DNA of 64,000 nt from Monosporascus cannonballus. Taxonomy: Eukaryota > Ascomycota > Sordariomycetes > Xylariales. The position numbers and the translations under genes are program-made. The notes beneath the pieces were generated by a model. That model was not told the origin of the DNA and ran no database searches. It worked only from the letters and a program-made list of their open reading frames with translations. Where the stretch lies: positions 252,987 through 316,986 of the forward strand of contig QJNS01000064.1 of the NCBI GenBank assembly GCA_004154925.1, read 5' to 3'. The first letter of the stretch is position 1, and each line of letters starts with the position of its first letter. Shown in pieces: positions 11,927 through 23,400 of this stretch.

Positions 11927-12842
11927 GCGGAGCATTGGATAATCGGGGTCTTTAGGTTACTCTCATGGTAGTACGGCTTTGCAACATGATTCGAGGGGCT
12001 GAGATGTCAAGGTGATCAGATTGTACGGATCCTGGAACAACTCAGATATTCAATTGCAACTCATTGTTTCACTGCCAAAGCAAACCAGTTTGGAATCTGG
12101 TGAGCTGATGGTGATGAAGTTAGCTACTTATACGTAAGTACACTGCGACAACGGAGAAAGATATTCAGACGTATCATTGCACACTGCCCAAAGTATAGGC
12201 AAGTCTTGACCTTATGCTAGAACAGTCTCTAGTGACCATTTAGGGAGCAGTCTATTTCCTTCATGTAGCCTCTTGAGGCGATACTAGTGTGGTTCCAGGA
12301 ATCCAGGCCAAAGTATTATGACTCTAGTGTCATCTTTATCCACCTGCGGGTTTACCTAGGTATATGATCTGCGTTCGTTGGGTTATGGGATACTATAATT
12401 ACCATCGCATATAACACCCCCTCCCCCATTTTAAGTTTCTCATTCGATCTAGGGGTCTCAGAACCCTGTCACTAACACTAAGATATGTTATAGGATTTGT
12501 AGGTCTGTAATCTCAATGCCATATTACGTACCCTGCTTTGATTCACCGCTCGGCAAGTACATTCTGAATTGAACTTACCGCCAGGGTTTACAATGCATAT
12601 ACAATAACAACGATGAGCACTATCCATCACGTGGTATATCCAGCGCTTCTCAACAGCAAGATCTCAGAATGCAACCTTTCATGACTCACTCATAGGTTTC
12701 AGAAACCAGCACTAAGTACTAAATTAGAAGGGCTACTCATAACTGGGCAAGCTGTATATCAAGTCAATCTGATGTTAACTACATTGATGGCTAAAGTAGG
12801 AATGCATAGAAACTGGAACTCGCTGTCGAAACCTCCTGCTCG
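11927..12842. other. Intergenic, no feature recognised
   Basis: GC-balanced and frame-poor. No coding motif, repeat or RNA gene could be supported between the broken ORF and the solo LTR. Confidence 0.5.
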
Positions 12843-12847
12843 AGCCT

Positions 12848-13067
12848 TGTTGAACCTAGCAACGCCATGGCTTAGTTAGCTAACCGGCTAGTGGAAATAG
12901 CGTCGGCCACTCCGGTATTCTTATCTCTTGGCTACCACTGTTTTTATCTGTATTTAAGGAGGATTCACCACCTTCACCTTCTATAGAGGACCTTCTAGAG
13001 GTCAGGCAACCTTTAATACGCTTCTTCTTCAGTTATATGCTTCTGTGTGTGATGTCAGGGTCTCACA
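12848..13067 (+). repeat. Solo LTR B (220 bp) with perfect AGCCT target duplication
   Basis: Begins TGTTGAACC and ends TCTCACA. It is flanked by AGCCT at 12843-12847 and again at 13068-13072, the 5-bp duplication expected for LTR-retrotransposon insertion. Internal features: a TATTTAAGGAGG promoter-like box and the CTTCAGTTATATGCTTCTG block shared with the copies at 5584, 19038 and 54516. There are no internal coding sequences, so this is a solo LTR left by LTR-LTR recombination. Confidence 0.9.
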
Positions 13068-13072
13068 AGCCT

Positions 13073-13582
13073 CTAAGCTAATAATTAACCACCTGTGCTT
13101 TGACTTGCAGCCTAGGACTCCATGACATTCAAGCACCTGTCTTCGCAAGCTACAAAGATTGGGTGAAAAGCGTGATGTCCTGAGTATATCTATACAAGTG
13201 ATCAATAGTTCCGTCGGGGTTTTGAGCAGCGAGCGATCTTCAACCCCGCGAAACGGACCCAAAGTCCCCACTCCAGTTACTCCACATAAGGGGATTTGGA
13301 GGTTTTCCACATCCTAATGATGTCCTAGCCCCATTGGATTCCTTCAATAGTGTAATCCTTATTCACAACCATCACGATATTTTATTAAGACGTCTTATAT
13401 TTATCCATCGGTGCCTCGTTCATTCTTCGCACGCCCAGCGGAGACGTTGTAGGTTGAGGAATTTCTAACTGCTAACCCTTTTGAGTAAGCTCCTAATAAT
13501 ACTGAACAGCAATGTGTTGTTGATAACCTCAATGCGAAGCGCTGACCTCATCTCAGCCCTTTGTCGTTCCTAAGCTCTTGTT
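13073..13582. other. Upstream region of the GH31 gene
   Basis: About 510 bp between the solo LTR and the GH31 start, with no recognisable gene. It presumably contains the GH31 promoter and sits immediately downstream of an LTR in the same orientation. Confidence 0.45.
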
Positions 13583-16286
13583 GTGGTGACCGCTATGTTG
13601 CATCAATGCGAGCGCGTACCTAGGCACTATGTGCTGGAGGAAGAGCCAACTCCGCTTGGTCAATCCGTATCTAGGGCGTCCATTGCACTCCACTCGACTG
13701 ACGACACTTTTCCCGACCCGTGTCGCTTTTATATCGAGGCAATCAACTCTAAGGTGTTTCGTACCACATTCACAACGTCTCAGCACCCTGTACCGCCATA
13801 CCCCAGCGCTAAGCGCCCTGATCCGAAGTTCTTGGACGTTACAGCTCCGAAGATCAGTACCGATCCCGCCAGAAGGTCCGGGACTATCAAGCTCGGGAGT
13901 GTAGAAGCGGTCATCGAATGGACAGACTCTCCTACCGTCTCCCTGTTTCTTGAGGGCTCGCCGGAGCCGATTCATCGCGACTTGCAGTTCCGGTCTTACG
14001 CCATTGACGGCACCGGCATCGCGCATTATAGCGTCTACAAGAAAGACACTTTACACGTCGGCCTCGGAGAGAAAGCAGCACCCATGGACCTAAGCGGTCG
14101 GGGCTTCATCATATCCGCCAGCGATACTTTTGGGTATGATGCTTACCGGACAGACCCATTGTACAAGCACATCCCGCTGCTAATCAACGTCACTCCCTCT
14201 GGATGCGTTGGCATCTTTTCAACGTCCCACTCCCGAGCTTCCTGGGCTGTGGGCTCTGAAATCGACGGCTTGTGGGGCCGCTTTAAAGTCTACCGGCAGG
14301 CGCACGGTGGTCTTGAAGAATATCTCATCGTTGGGCATACGGTCGCGGATGTGGTGCGGTCTTATGCCGAGTTGGTCGGGTTTCCCTTACTGGTCCCGCG
14401 GTACATGATGGGCTACATCGGCGGCGGCATGAAATACAGCATGGGAGATTCCCCGCCTGCATCCGAAGGCATACTGAACTTCATCGAGAAGTGCAAAGAA
14501 CATGGCATGCCCTGCTCTGCGTTTCAAATGAGCTCGGGATACACCGTGGCTGAGACGGAGCCCAAGACGAGAAACGTCTTCACGTGGAACCGGCACCGGT
14601 TTCCAAATCCTCGGGAGTTCACCGGACAATGCCACAGGCACGGGGTTCGCCTGCTAGCGAACATCAAACCGTACGTTCTAGCAAGTCATCCGGCGTATGA
14701 GGAGCTGGAAAGGGCGGGGGCGTTCTTCACTGACCCCGCCACGAAGAAGACGGCGGTTGCGCGGCTCTGGAGCGCGGGCGGAGGCGAAAGCGGCGAAGGT
14801 AGTCACATCGACTTCACTTCCAAGGCAGGGTTCGAGTGGTGGTATAACGGTGTCAGGGAGCTGAAAAGAGCCGGTATCGATGCCATGTGGAACGACAATA
14901 ACGAATACAACATCACCAATGACGAATGGCAGTGCGCACTGGACAACATTCCTATACCACCAGGTGAGACTCGTAAGCATATAGGACTGTGGGGAAGAGC
15001 GCTACATACCGAGCTTAACGGGAAGAGTTCGTACGACGCGACAGTCGAAATTGACCCGAACACACGGCCTTTCATCCTAACCCGCAGCGCCACTGCAGGG
15101 ACAATGAGGTACTGTGCGAGTTCCTGGAGTGGGGACAACGTGACCAGTTGGGAAGGGATGAGAGGTGCTAACTCCTTGGCTCTGAATGCCGGGTTTTCTC
15201 TTCTTCAGGTGAGCGTCTCATATTAGAGCTTATATCGGACGTGATGCTGACATACGAAAGTGTTATGGCCATGACATTGGTGGTTTCGAGGGACCCCAAC
15301 CGACCCCTGAACACCTAGTCCGATGGGTTCAGCTCGGAGTTCACTCGCCGCGCTTCGCCATTAACTGCTACAAGACAAGTCCCGATGATAACCTTGTAGG
15401 GGACGTAATCGAGCCGTGGCAGTATCCATCCGTCACCCCTATTATACAAGAGGCCATCAAGCGCCGTTACGAATTGGTGCCGTACACCTACTCGCTCATG
15501 CTGAAATCTCACCTGGAGGCGATCCCGCCTCAACGGTGGACTGGCTGGGGTTACGAATCGGACCCCGAGGTCTGGACCCCTGCGCTGCTAAAAGGTGATA
15601 CCCAATACTGGTTCGGAGACGCGATGCTTGTCTCAGGTGTCTATGAGCCGGGAGTTTCAACCGCGCGGGTCTATCTTCCAGGACATCCCGGCGACCCCGG
15701 CTTCTTGAACCTCAACGCTCCGTACCAATACCTGGCCCCCGGCAGATGGCATGAGATATCGTCGCCCTGGAAAGCCTCCATTCCGGTGCTCGCGCGCATT
15801 GGCTCCGCCATTCCAGTCGGGAAACCGGAGCCCACCACCTGCCTTGCTGATGGGGATCGCGAGTTTTCAGGAATGGAACAGGATGACTGGCGCGGAGTGG
15901 AAATATTTCCCTCTCCTCTGCACCACGACTCCATTTCCCCAATCGGAGATGTAGCCGCAGATGCCACGAATACAGGCGAGACCAAGCCTGAGATTATGTG
16001 GTACCAAAACACTTGGTTAGAAGATGACGGAATTAGCCCCGCTGGGAAGGCGGACGCTTGCACGGTCAATATCACATACGGTGTGGCAAGAGATCACATC
16101 CAAATCAAGGCCCGCATGGAGAAGCAAGGCGGTTTTGAGCCCCTGTGGGCAAGAAATGGCATCCACGTCAACTTGCCCGTCGGTGAAGAGCGCGTTATCA
16201 TATCCGAAGAGGCGGCAGTGGACATTGGCCGTGATGGAAAGGGTCGTCGTGTTTGGAAAGTGGGCCTTGAAGTAGCAAGTTCTTAA
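13583..16286 (+). CDS. Glycoside hydrolase family 31 (alpha-glucosidase/alpha-xylosidase type), two exons
   Basis: Exon 1 is 13583-15208 and exon 2 is 15261-16286, giving 883 residues. The 52-bp intron (GTGAGC donor, GCTGAC branch point at about 15246, AAG acceptor) is phase 0 and restores a continuous GH31 barrel. Family signs: MMGYIGGGMKYSMGD; the nucleophile motif AMWNDNNEYN (Asp438); the acid/base motif SSWSGDN (Asp518); and CYGHDIGGF directly after the intron. A C-terminal beta-domain follows. Retaining alpha-exo-glycosidase activity is expected from the family. No signal peptide is visible, so it is probably intracellular, acting on imported oligosaccharides. The reading frame is undamaged although it sits between an LTR and a broken regulator. 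The exact substrate cannot be read from the sequence. Confidence 0.93.
15209..15260 (+). other. GH31 intron
   Basis: Bounded by GTGAGC and GAAAG, with the branch-point-like GCTGAC 10-15 bp before the acceptor. Removal joins SLLQ to CYGHDIGGF without a frame change; retention gives a stop after VSVSY. Confidence 0.92.
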
Positions 16287-17076
16287 CTAAAGTCCTTCCT
16301 AAATCACGAGAAGTGTTCCACAGAACCTGGCCAAGATGAAGCTGATAGATTCTGTGCTAGCTGACTTACCGTATATGTATGGCTACGGCCTATTGGCTTC
16401 CATCATGTTATCAGGTTCTTTCATGTTCGGTGCCCTCTGAACTCATAGCGATATGTCGGATAATGCAATATAGGCACCGGCTCGCTCCAAGAAATGCCAT
16501 GACTTTTACGAGCAGCATCAAAATTGCGAACGCTACCCTCGCTGCGTTCAACGTCGCCTACATGCTCGACCTGGTCAGCCGATGCATCGGCTGGGTCTTT
16601 GGCGGCGACAGCAATCCCGGCATCATACCGAGCCCATACCCCTGGCCTGGAAATCAATGAACCGCTTGCCAAGAAGGCTAGACAAGCTACTGTCAATTTG
16701 AATTAGAGTGTCGCGCCCCACAAGTTTTGTTTGGCAACGCACAGCTCTTTTTTATAAGACCTGCCATAGCCTCCTGTCGGCTAGCGGGGTTGTGCTATAG
16801 CATACCAAATAAGGAAAAGCCACCTTGTGATCGGAAGATATACGTTCCATTGCTAGGTTACAGAAGAGGAGTCGCGTGCGGGAGCATAGCAATTTGCCTA
16901 ATAGAACACTACAACTGATGTCCCCGTATATCTGACACATCTGTCCCATCTTACGAGACCTAGCCTTTGAAAGCGAGGAGGGCGGAAGCTCTCCAATATT
17001 AATTCTTGCGCTATCCTAGTATCCTTCTTTCATCAACTTCATAAACATTAACGAGGGCCCATTGTAACTAAGCAGT
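16287..17076. other. Region between GH31 and the Zn2Cys6 locus
   Basis: The two loci converge here. A short plus-strand frame (16499-16660) has a hydrophobic middle and a Pro-rich tail, but there is no family match and I would not call it a gene. Otherwise terminator and 3'-UTR territory. Confidence 0.4.
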
Positions 17077-18498
17077 TCAGATCCGGTCTTCCGGGAAACT
17101 GCTCGCAGGTGTATCCCCCAACGCAGGTTCTTTCAGGCCTATCTGCGCCATCGACCAGCGGATCATGAGTCTGTCCTCGGCGCTCACAATGCTCCATATA
17201 CCAAAGACGATGTGTTCGGGCCATCCCTCAGTGACCCATCCGGTCTCCAACTTTCCAAGTACGGTCGCCCAGCACGCAAAAATCGCAAGGGCAAGCGGCG
17301 TCCTCCTTTGTAGCCGGTCTATAAAGGAATCAGATAATCGGTACTGCCATGCAAACGGAGTCTTACTGTGAGGGTCGCTGTCTGCCTTTGACTTCCAGTC
17401 TTCGTCGTCGTTATCGGACGCAGCGGCGCAGAAGATTTCGAGGCTGTCTAGAGCCGCGAGGTAGATGGCCGCAGAATTCGAATCGGTGCTGTTCGCTGCC
17501 TGGGCACGCAAATAGCGCAGGTAGGCCCGATATGACGTGCTGCCGTCAGCGGCTGACGGCTCCACGGCTTGGTCGGGATGGACGTCTGTGCCCCTGTTCA
17601 TACCGTTCTGTCCGATCTGCACATCTACGTCCGCTGTGGTAAGCTCCCTGATGGAACGCACGCCGCACAGGTGGACAAGCAAACTACCTTCTTGGCTGTC
17701 GCCAAATGCAATATAATCCTTGGGCCTGGGACCGAGCGCGAGGTAGAGGAGACTGATCAGCATGGCGGAGGCGTAAGCCGCATGGTAGCTCGCTGCGTCG
17801 ATTGCGCCGAGCATCGGAGTTGCGCCTCACGTCCCAATCACGTTGTGTCGCTCAGCACGGGCACATAGCTCGGCGTATCGGCCGGCGCAGAAGCGGGATT
17901 TGTGTAGGGCGGCGAATCCGAGGCCGAGATGGGGGATATGTGGGTGCTGGAAGCTCAGCTCGGGCAGTCGGACACGCCAGAAGTGGCATGATGACTTGTC
18001 GTTGTTGGAGCACAAGGTGGTGGTGGTTAGCATGCAGTAATGGTGTCATAGTTCCATGTCGGAATAGGTGAGACCAGGTAGGTGCGAGGACGGCGGAGCA
18101 GAGATGACGGCCAGCAGCTGGCTCTCCACTATCGTCAGACGTTGAGATAGAAGCTGGATCTGATGGGAGGACTGATCCGAGAGACTGGGAGCGGTGCCAG
18201 GTGAGGACCCATGATTGCCACAGGGTATGCTGCAGTCGGAGGTGACGTTGTCCGGGACAATCCAAATACCGCGCCGGTATGGCATTTGCGGGTGGCCAGG
18301 GCTTGTCTGGGCAACGAGCCCGGCACCATCGATTGGCGTCGATCGAGGGCTGCACGTGATTTCTCGGCGGATGCAGTTGAGACAGGACGGCCGGGTCTCG
18401 TCGCACTTGATCTTCCGCTTCTTGCACTGTAGGCATCCCAGCCGCGACTTGCGGTGAGCTCTCCGCTGTCGCTTGCTGCTAGCTTCGTCTGTTTCCAT
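17077..18498 (-). pseudogene. Zn2Cys6 transcription factor with two in-frame TGA codons
   Basis: One minus-strand frame runs 474 codons from ATG 18498 to the stop at 17077, interrupted only by TGA at 18048-18046 and TGA at 17829-17827. The N-terminus has a complete binuclear zinc cluster, CLQCKKRKIKC followed by CLNCIRREITC (C-x2-C-x6-C-x6-C-x2-C-x6-C), after a basic stretch. The middle and C-terminus look like the fungal-specific regulatory domain (FWRVRLPELSFQHPHIPH, then LGLGFAALHKSRF). Family similarity continues straight across both stops, so neither lies in a plausible intron: there is no good GT donor upstream of the first. CGA (Arg) to TGA at a CpG explains both. Nuclear DNA-binding regulator by family. 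Proximity to GH31 suggests, but does not show, a regulatory link. Confidence 0.82.
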
Positions 18499-19037
18499 CG
18501 TCGAGGGCGATTCTTCCCTCGTAGGCTACAAACATAAGCCAGTGTACGCGAAGGATGATGGGATGCGCGTATAAGGTCGCGTTGCACGGAAGAAAATGAG
18601 GTCTCGGAAGCGGGCCACGCTCCCTCCCCTGGCCCGCAATTGCGGATCGGTGTTGCGTATAGAGATCCGCTTGGCGTCAGCGTTCGGGCCCCTCGGCGCC
18701 GTATCCGTTTCCGAACGGCCCTACCTAATGGGGCAATGACAACATGACGGTCCACACGTCGAACACGAATAGACGTGCAATTCTGTGGCTTAGCAACCAA
18801 TAATGGTGTGGAAGCTGCAACGGTGGGCAAAAAGGAGCAGGGGTCAAAAGGGGTCCTTAGTTTCTCCAAGCTGAGATCTGCAGGCCTGAGCCACGACATA
18901 ACACTGTCCTAACACTCATGCCACATCGGCCATCCAAAAGCCTCTGTATGTAGGTAGTAAGCATGAACCACCATGAAAGCCCTATTCTTCTGTAGATAGG
19001 ACAGGCATAGGCCTGTATGCGTGTATACCTGCGAGAG
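18499..19037. other. Upstream region of the Zn2Cys6 locus
   Basis: No gene recognised. The overlapping minus-strand frames here are low-complexity shadows without motifs. Confidence 0.4.
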
Positions 19038-19266
19038 TATGAGACCCTGACATCACACACTGAAGCATATACAACTGAAGAAGCTTTATTATCAGGCTCT
19101 ACCCTCTGAGAGGTCCTAGCTGGAAAGAGAGGACGGCGAAGCCTCTCTAAATACATGGAAAATCAACTGTAGCTATGAGGTATGGCTGTCGAAAGTGACC
19201 GTAGGTGGTCCGATAAGTGGTGCAACTGATGGTTCCATTTATATGGGCCTTCGGCTAGGTCCGACA
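19038..19266 (-). repeat. Solo LTR D, same family as LTR B, degraded target duplication
   Basis: On the minus strand it begins TGTCGGACCTAGC and ends GGGTCTCATA. It shares CATCACACACTGAAGCATATA and other blocks with LTRs A-C. The flanks are GAGAG at 19033-19037 and GGAGG at 19267-19271: a 5-bp duplication would need two G/A transitions, which RIP-type decay could give. Confidence 0.75.
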
Positions 19267-19673
19267 GGAGGGGTCATCGCACACTATCCAACGGAAGGCC
19301 AATCTGCGTCGGTCATAACAATCTTCCTAAATGGTAGGGAAATTACGTGCTGATTACTCATAATGGACCAATGACATACCTTGCAAACAACATTTATTTC
19401 TCCTTTCATGGTAACGCGCCGGCTAGGTTCTATTTTGAATTGTTGCGCGTGACGCAGATTAGCCTTCTGTCGGATAGGGCCGCTGTCTTTGAAGCTGATG
19501 ATTAGAGCGGTGCACTACGGAGTGTCACAGGGATCACTGCGACAAAACCCAAAAATTGTGAATACGTATACACCCGGGTAAATTTAAATAGATATTTAAT
19601 AAATTAAGCAGAATTCCGCTATTACCCTAAACAAAATATCACTTAAATAAATATTTGAGAAGCGCAGAACAGA
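19267..19673. other. Intergenic between LTR D and the palindrome
   Basis: Composition falls toward AT near 19550-19660. No gene seen. Confidence 0.4.
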
Positions 19674-19703
19674 CCTGTACGAGCCTGTGCAGGCTCGTAC
19701 AGG
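19674..19703. repeat. Perfect 30-bp palindrome (14-bp arms, 2-bp centre)
   Basis: CCTGTACGAGCCTG, TG, then CAGGCTCGTACAGG. A partial third unit (CTTGTGCAG) follows. It lies about 118 bp before the start of the small gene at 19821. It could be a protein-binding site, a hairpin in the 5' leader or a transposon end. Confidence 0.85.
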
Positions 19704-19820
19704 CTTGTGCAGCCTTCTAAAGCTTCTCAACAACTTTATCGTGCCTGAATTAATCCCATCATCTACGTACAAGTGTTATCATCTAATCTCTTGCTTTACC
19801 CAACTTTACTTGCTTTCACA

Positions 19821-20429
19821 ATGGCTTGCCCAATTAACCATACCCAGTTCTACTGCGAATACCCCCAATTCACCACTTGTCCGGCCTGTAAACAAGTATT
19901 CGTACCTGTGGTGGACCTTACCTCCTCTCCGCCGTCCTCGCCTACCTCGAACCATCCTATCCGACCTCAAAATATCACGGCTATCTCTGCCCCAGCAGCT
20001 AGTACATCTTATAAACCGCTGTCCACCTTCGCAGAGACTATTGAGTTGGCCAAACGGGAGCGTACGAAGCAGTTGGAAGCCAGATCCGAGCCTAAGTTGA
20101 TCTCAAACGACGTTACCATTGTCCTGTACGTCAGCAAGGAGTACTTGATCAACCATACACCCTTTAAAATCCGGAAAATCAAAAGTATCACCAAGAGCCA
20201 AACCATATCAGCCCTGCCTGACGCTATCAACATTTATTACGACAATCATCAGGCTCTTATCGAGCATATGTTCACTAAATGGAACGTGGAAGAACAATAC
20301 CGTCAGGAAACAGGCTGGGAATTCGTAGGTGAAGTACGACTAGGGAACGGGCAAGGCTATACAGTCCTGTCATTAGACCCTTCTAAACGTGTTCGGCGAT
20401 CGGAATACGCCCGATTTCTTATTATTTAA
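19821..20429 (+). CDS. Hypothetical 202-residue protein with N-terminal Cys cluster
   Basis: An ATG at 19773 is also in frame. I prefer 19821 because the sequence from there (MACPINHTQFYCEY, then TCPACKQVF) starts with a compact Cys arrangement (Cys at 3, 13, 20 and 23) ending in CPAC, suggesting a small zinc-binding fold, and because the preceding 16 residues look like translated leader. A Ser/Pro-rich linker and a charged C-terminal half follow (YYDNHQALIEHMFTKWNVEEQYRQ). No signal peptide or transmembrane segment. The stop at 20429 is followed within 15 bp by a very AT-rich, RIP-damaged element, yet the ORF itself shows no RIP damage. Function not recognised. Confidence 0.65.
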   Translation: MACPINHTQFYCEYPQFTTCPACKQVFVPVVDLTSSPPSSPTSNHPIRPQNITAISAPAASTSYKPLSTFAETIELAKRERTKQLEARSEPKLISNDVTIVLYVSKEYLINHTPFKIRKIKSITKSQTISALPDAINIYYDNHQALIEHMFTKWNVEEQYRQETGWEFVGEVRLGNGQGYTVLSLDPSKRVRRSEYARFLII

Positions 20430-20439
20430 ACCCGGAATA

Positions 20440-23400
20440 AAAATTAGAAATTTTAATAGATATAATTATATATTAATAATTATATAAATTATTATAAAAG
20501 GTCGATAAATTGGAAATTATACATTTAACGTTTTCCGATAAATAAATTTATATCGTTAATTTGATAAATTTAGCCGAAAAATTAAAGATTTCGGAAATCG
20601 AAAAATAATAAGAATAAGAGATAACCGATTTTCTTATATATTTAAAACGTTTCTGGCGAATATATTCCGAAAAAATAACGAAAAAAATCCTTTAATTATT
20701 AAGGGGAAAATATATAATAAACTTAGTCCTAAGGAAAACGCTTTTATTCGGCTTAATTTACTTTATTTCGAAAGCTCAAAAAATATTCGAAAAATACATC
20801 CAAAAAAACCTAAAAATAAGCTGGATACGTTATTCGAAAACGAACGTAAAGATATTAATATTATTTATGCCTAAAAAGGACGGCAATTTCCGATTATATA
20901 TTAATTATAAAAAATGAAATCGGATAATAATAAAAAATTAATATTTTTTGTCACACTTACTAAGGATCAGGTGCACAGCTCTTGAGGATATATTGACTTG
21001 TCTAAAGCTAGAAAGCGTTGATCCCACTTGTTGTGGGCGATCCACTGATATAGGGCTCCGGGAAGGAATAACAATCACCCGAAGACCCTAGCTAGGGGTG
21101 CTCTTTTCCGTGACATTTTTATTTTTAATTTTAAAAATAATAAATCGCTTAAGGTTAATTAAGGTATTTTCGAAAATTAATTTTAAGGATATTTATTACC
21201 ATATTAAAATTAAAAAAGACACTTAATAAAAAACCGTTTTCCGAACGCGGTACGAATAATTTAAATATACGGTTATATTATTTGATTTTATTGATATATT
21301 AATTACGTTTTAAATTTATATTAATAAAGTATTAATTGGATTAATTAATTAGATATACGTAATATATCTAAATAATATAATTATTTATTTAAAAAACGAA
21401 AAAAATATGCGAAATATTTTTAATTAATTTATAAACAGTTATTACAATTTTAATTGTTTATCAAAATATTTAAATACGAATTTTTTTTAAAAAAATAAAG
21501 TTTTTAAGATTTATAATTAATATTAACGGCTTGGAAATAAACCGCCGACGGGTTAATATTATCGAAATATGGCCAAAAACAAAATTAATTTATAATATTT
21601 AAATATTATTAAGATTTGCGAATTTTTATTAGAAATTTATCGTTTATTATTTACGTATTACCGAACTTATTATTAGGCTTTTAAAAAGGGCGTAAAGTAA
21701 AAATAAAATAATAAAATTCCGAAATTTAAAAGATATTTTTTAATTAATAATTATTATCCGATATGAAATTAATATTAAAAATATTAAAATTAAAATAAAT
21801 ACTTTAATAAAAGATATTTTAAAAATGTTTTTATAAAAATACAAAAAGCATTAACGCCTAATTATATATTAATTGTAAAAATTAAGTTTAACCAAAAAGC
21901 GGTAAGTTATAAAATAATAAAAATTATTAATAATTATAAAAAACTTAAAATATTAACGATAATACTTTAAAAATGCGAAAAAACCAATTTAAATATTTAT
22001 TAATTATATATTATTAAAAAATATAATAAAAGTGCCGGTACGTAATTTTAAGGAAAAATTAACCTAATAAGTTTATTATTTTACGTAATTTAATTTTAAG
22101 ATTTAATACCAACCGGGCGTTATTAATCCGGCAGATAAATTATTTAAATACTTGGATTATATATTAGGAGAAATCGTATATAAAAACGTAATTCTTATAT
22201 TATTTAAAAAATTTCGAATTTACGAATACTATGCTAAAAAACATACGAAAAACGGTCGTAAATATATAACGTAATTTAAAACATTATAAAGAGGTAAAAG
22301 GCCTTATAAAAATAACGTAAAATTCGTTTATTATAAAATTCCCAGATAGATTTTAAGTGGTAAAAGTTTAGGTAATTATTATTTGCGTAAAAAAAGCGGA
22401 AAATTTTTATTATACGATTACAAAAAATTTTCGAAAAAAAAAGAAAATAAAAAATAATATATTTGCCGAATTTATTATTTACGAATTATAATGTAAATAT
22501 AAATTATAATAATAATACGATTAAGAGCTAAATAATAATAACCGTAAATTATAACCATATTATAATTAAATTTCGAAAAACTTAAGAAAAATAAAATTAA
22601 TATTAAAATTATTATGTATAATTAATACGTTTTACGTTTTTTAGCGAAAAAGCTGGCTAAAAACAAAACGGCATTATAGCCGAAAATTTCCCGATAATTT
22701 TATAATCAGGTTTAAAAGCTGTAAAGTAAGGATTTAAATATTATAGAATTAATACGGATAATTAAATACTAAGCCGAAATAAAAGAAAGATATTCCCTGC
22801 ATTTAAATAAAAAATTTTATTATTAAGATAAATTCGTAATTTTATCATAAAACGCTTTACAAAAATAATTAATTAATTAATACCGTAATAATTTAAGGAT
22901 AAAATATATAAAATATATCCGTACGTTTTAATTAATAACTAGAAAGTTTTACTGAAAAAATATAACGAACGATATTTAAAAATATATTAAATAATATCCG
23001 AATTATTAAGACGTAATAAAATTACGCCATAAATTATATAAATAATTATAATCCTTACCGTTGCTTAAATAACTTTTTTAGAAAGATTTTATTAGATTTT
23101 ATTACGGGGCTTCCCAAAAATCTAAATTTAAACGGATTAAAGTACGACGTAATCCTAATAATCGTTAACCGCTTTACGAAATTAAAATTATTTATTCTTA
23201 AAATTAAAATCTTAACCGCAGCCGAATTAGCTGGATTATTTGACGACGAAATTAAATATAAATTCGGTACGTTAGCTAAAATTATTAACGATGAAAATAA
23301 ATTATTAATGAATTAATTTTAAACGGAATTTTACAAAAAGCGAAAAATAAAATGGCAAATATCGACCGCTTATTATCCGTAAACTGATAAATAAATAAAA

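Noticed and set aside
11186..11935. 249-residue hydrophobic minus-strand frame resembling a membrane protein
   Set aside because: The hydrophobicity is what the complement of a Gln/Gly/Lys-rich plus frame (11483-11926) would give. No family pattern. Kept open as an alternative only.
16499..16660. Small hydrophobic ORF downstream of GH31
   Set aside because: 53 codons, no family match, no sign of conservation; could be part of the 3' region of GH31.
18046..18060. Intron that would remove the first TGA of the Zn2Cys6 gene
   Set aside because: A GCTAAC-like branch point exists downstream, but no acceptable GT donor precedes the TGA, and the residues that would be lost match the family.
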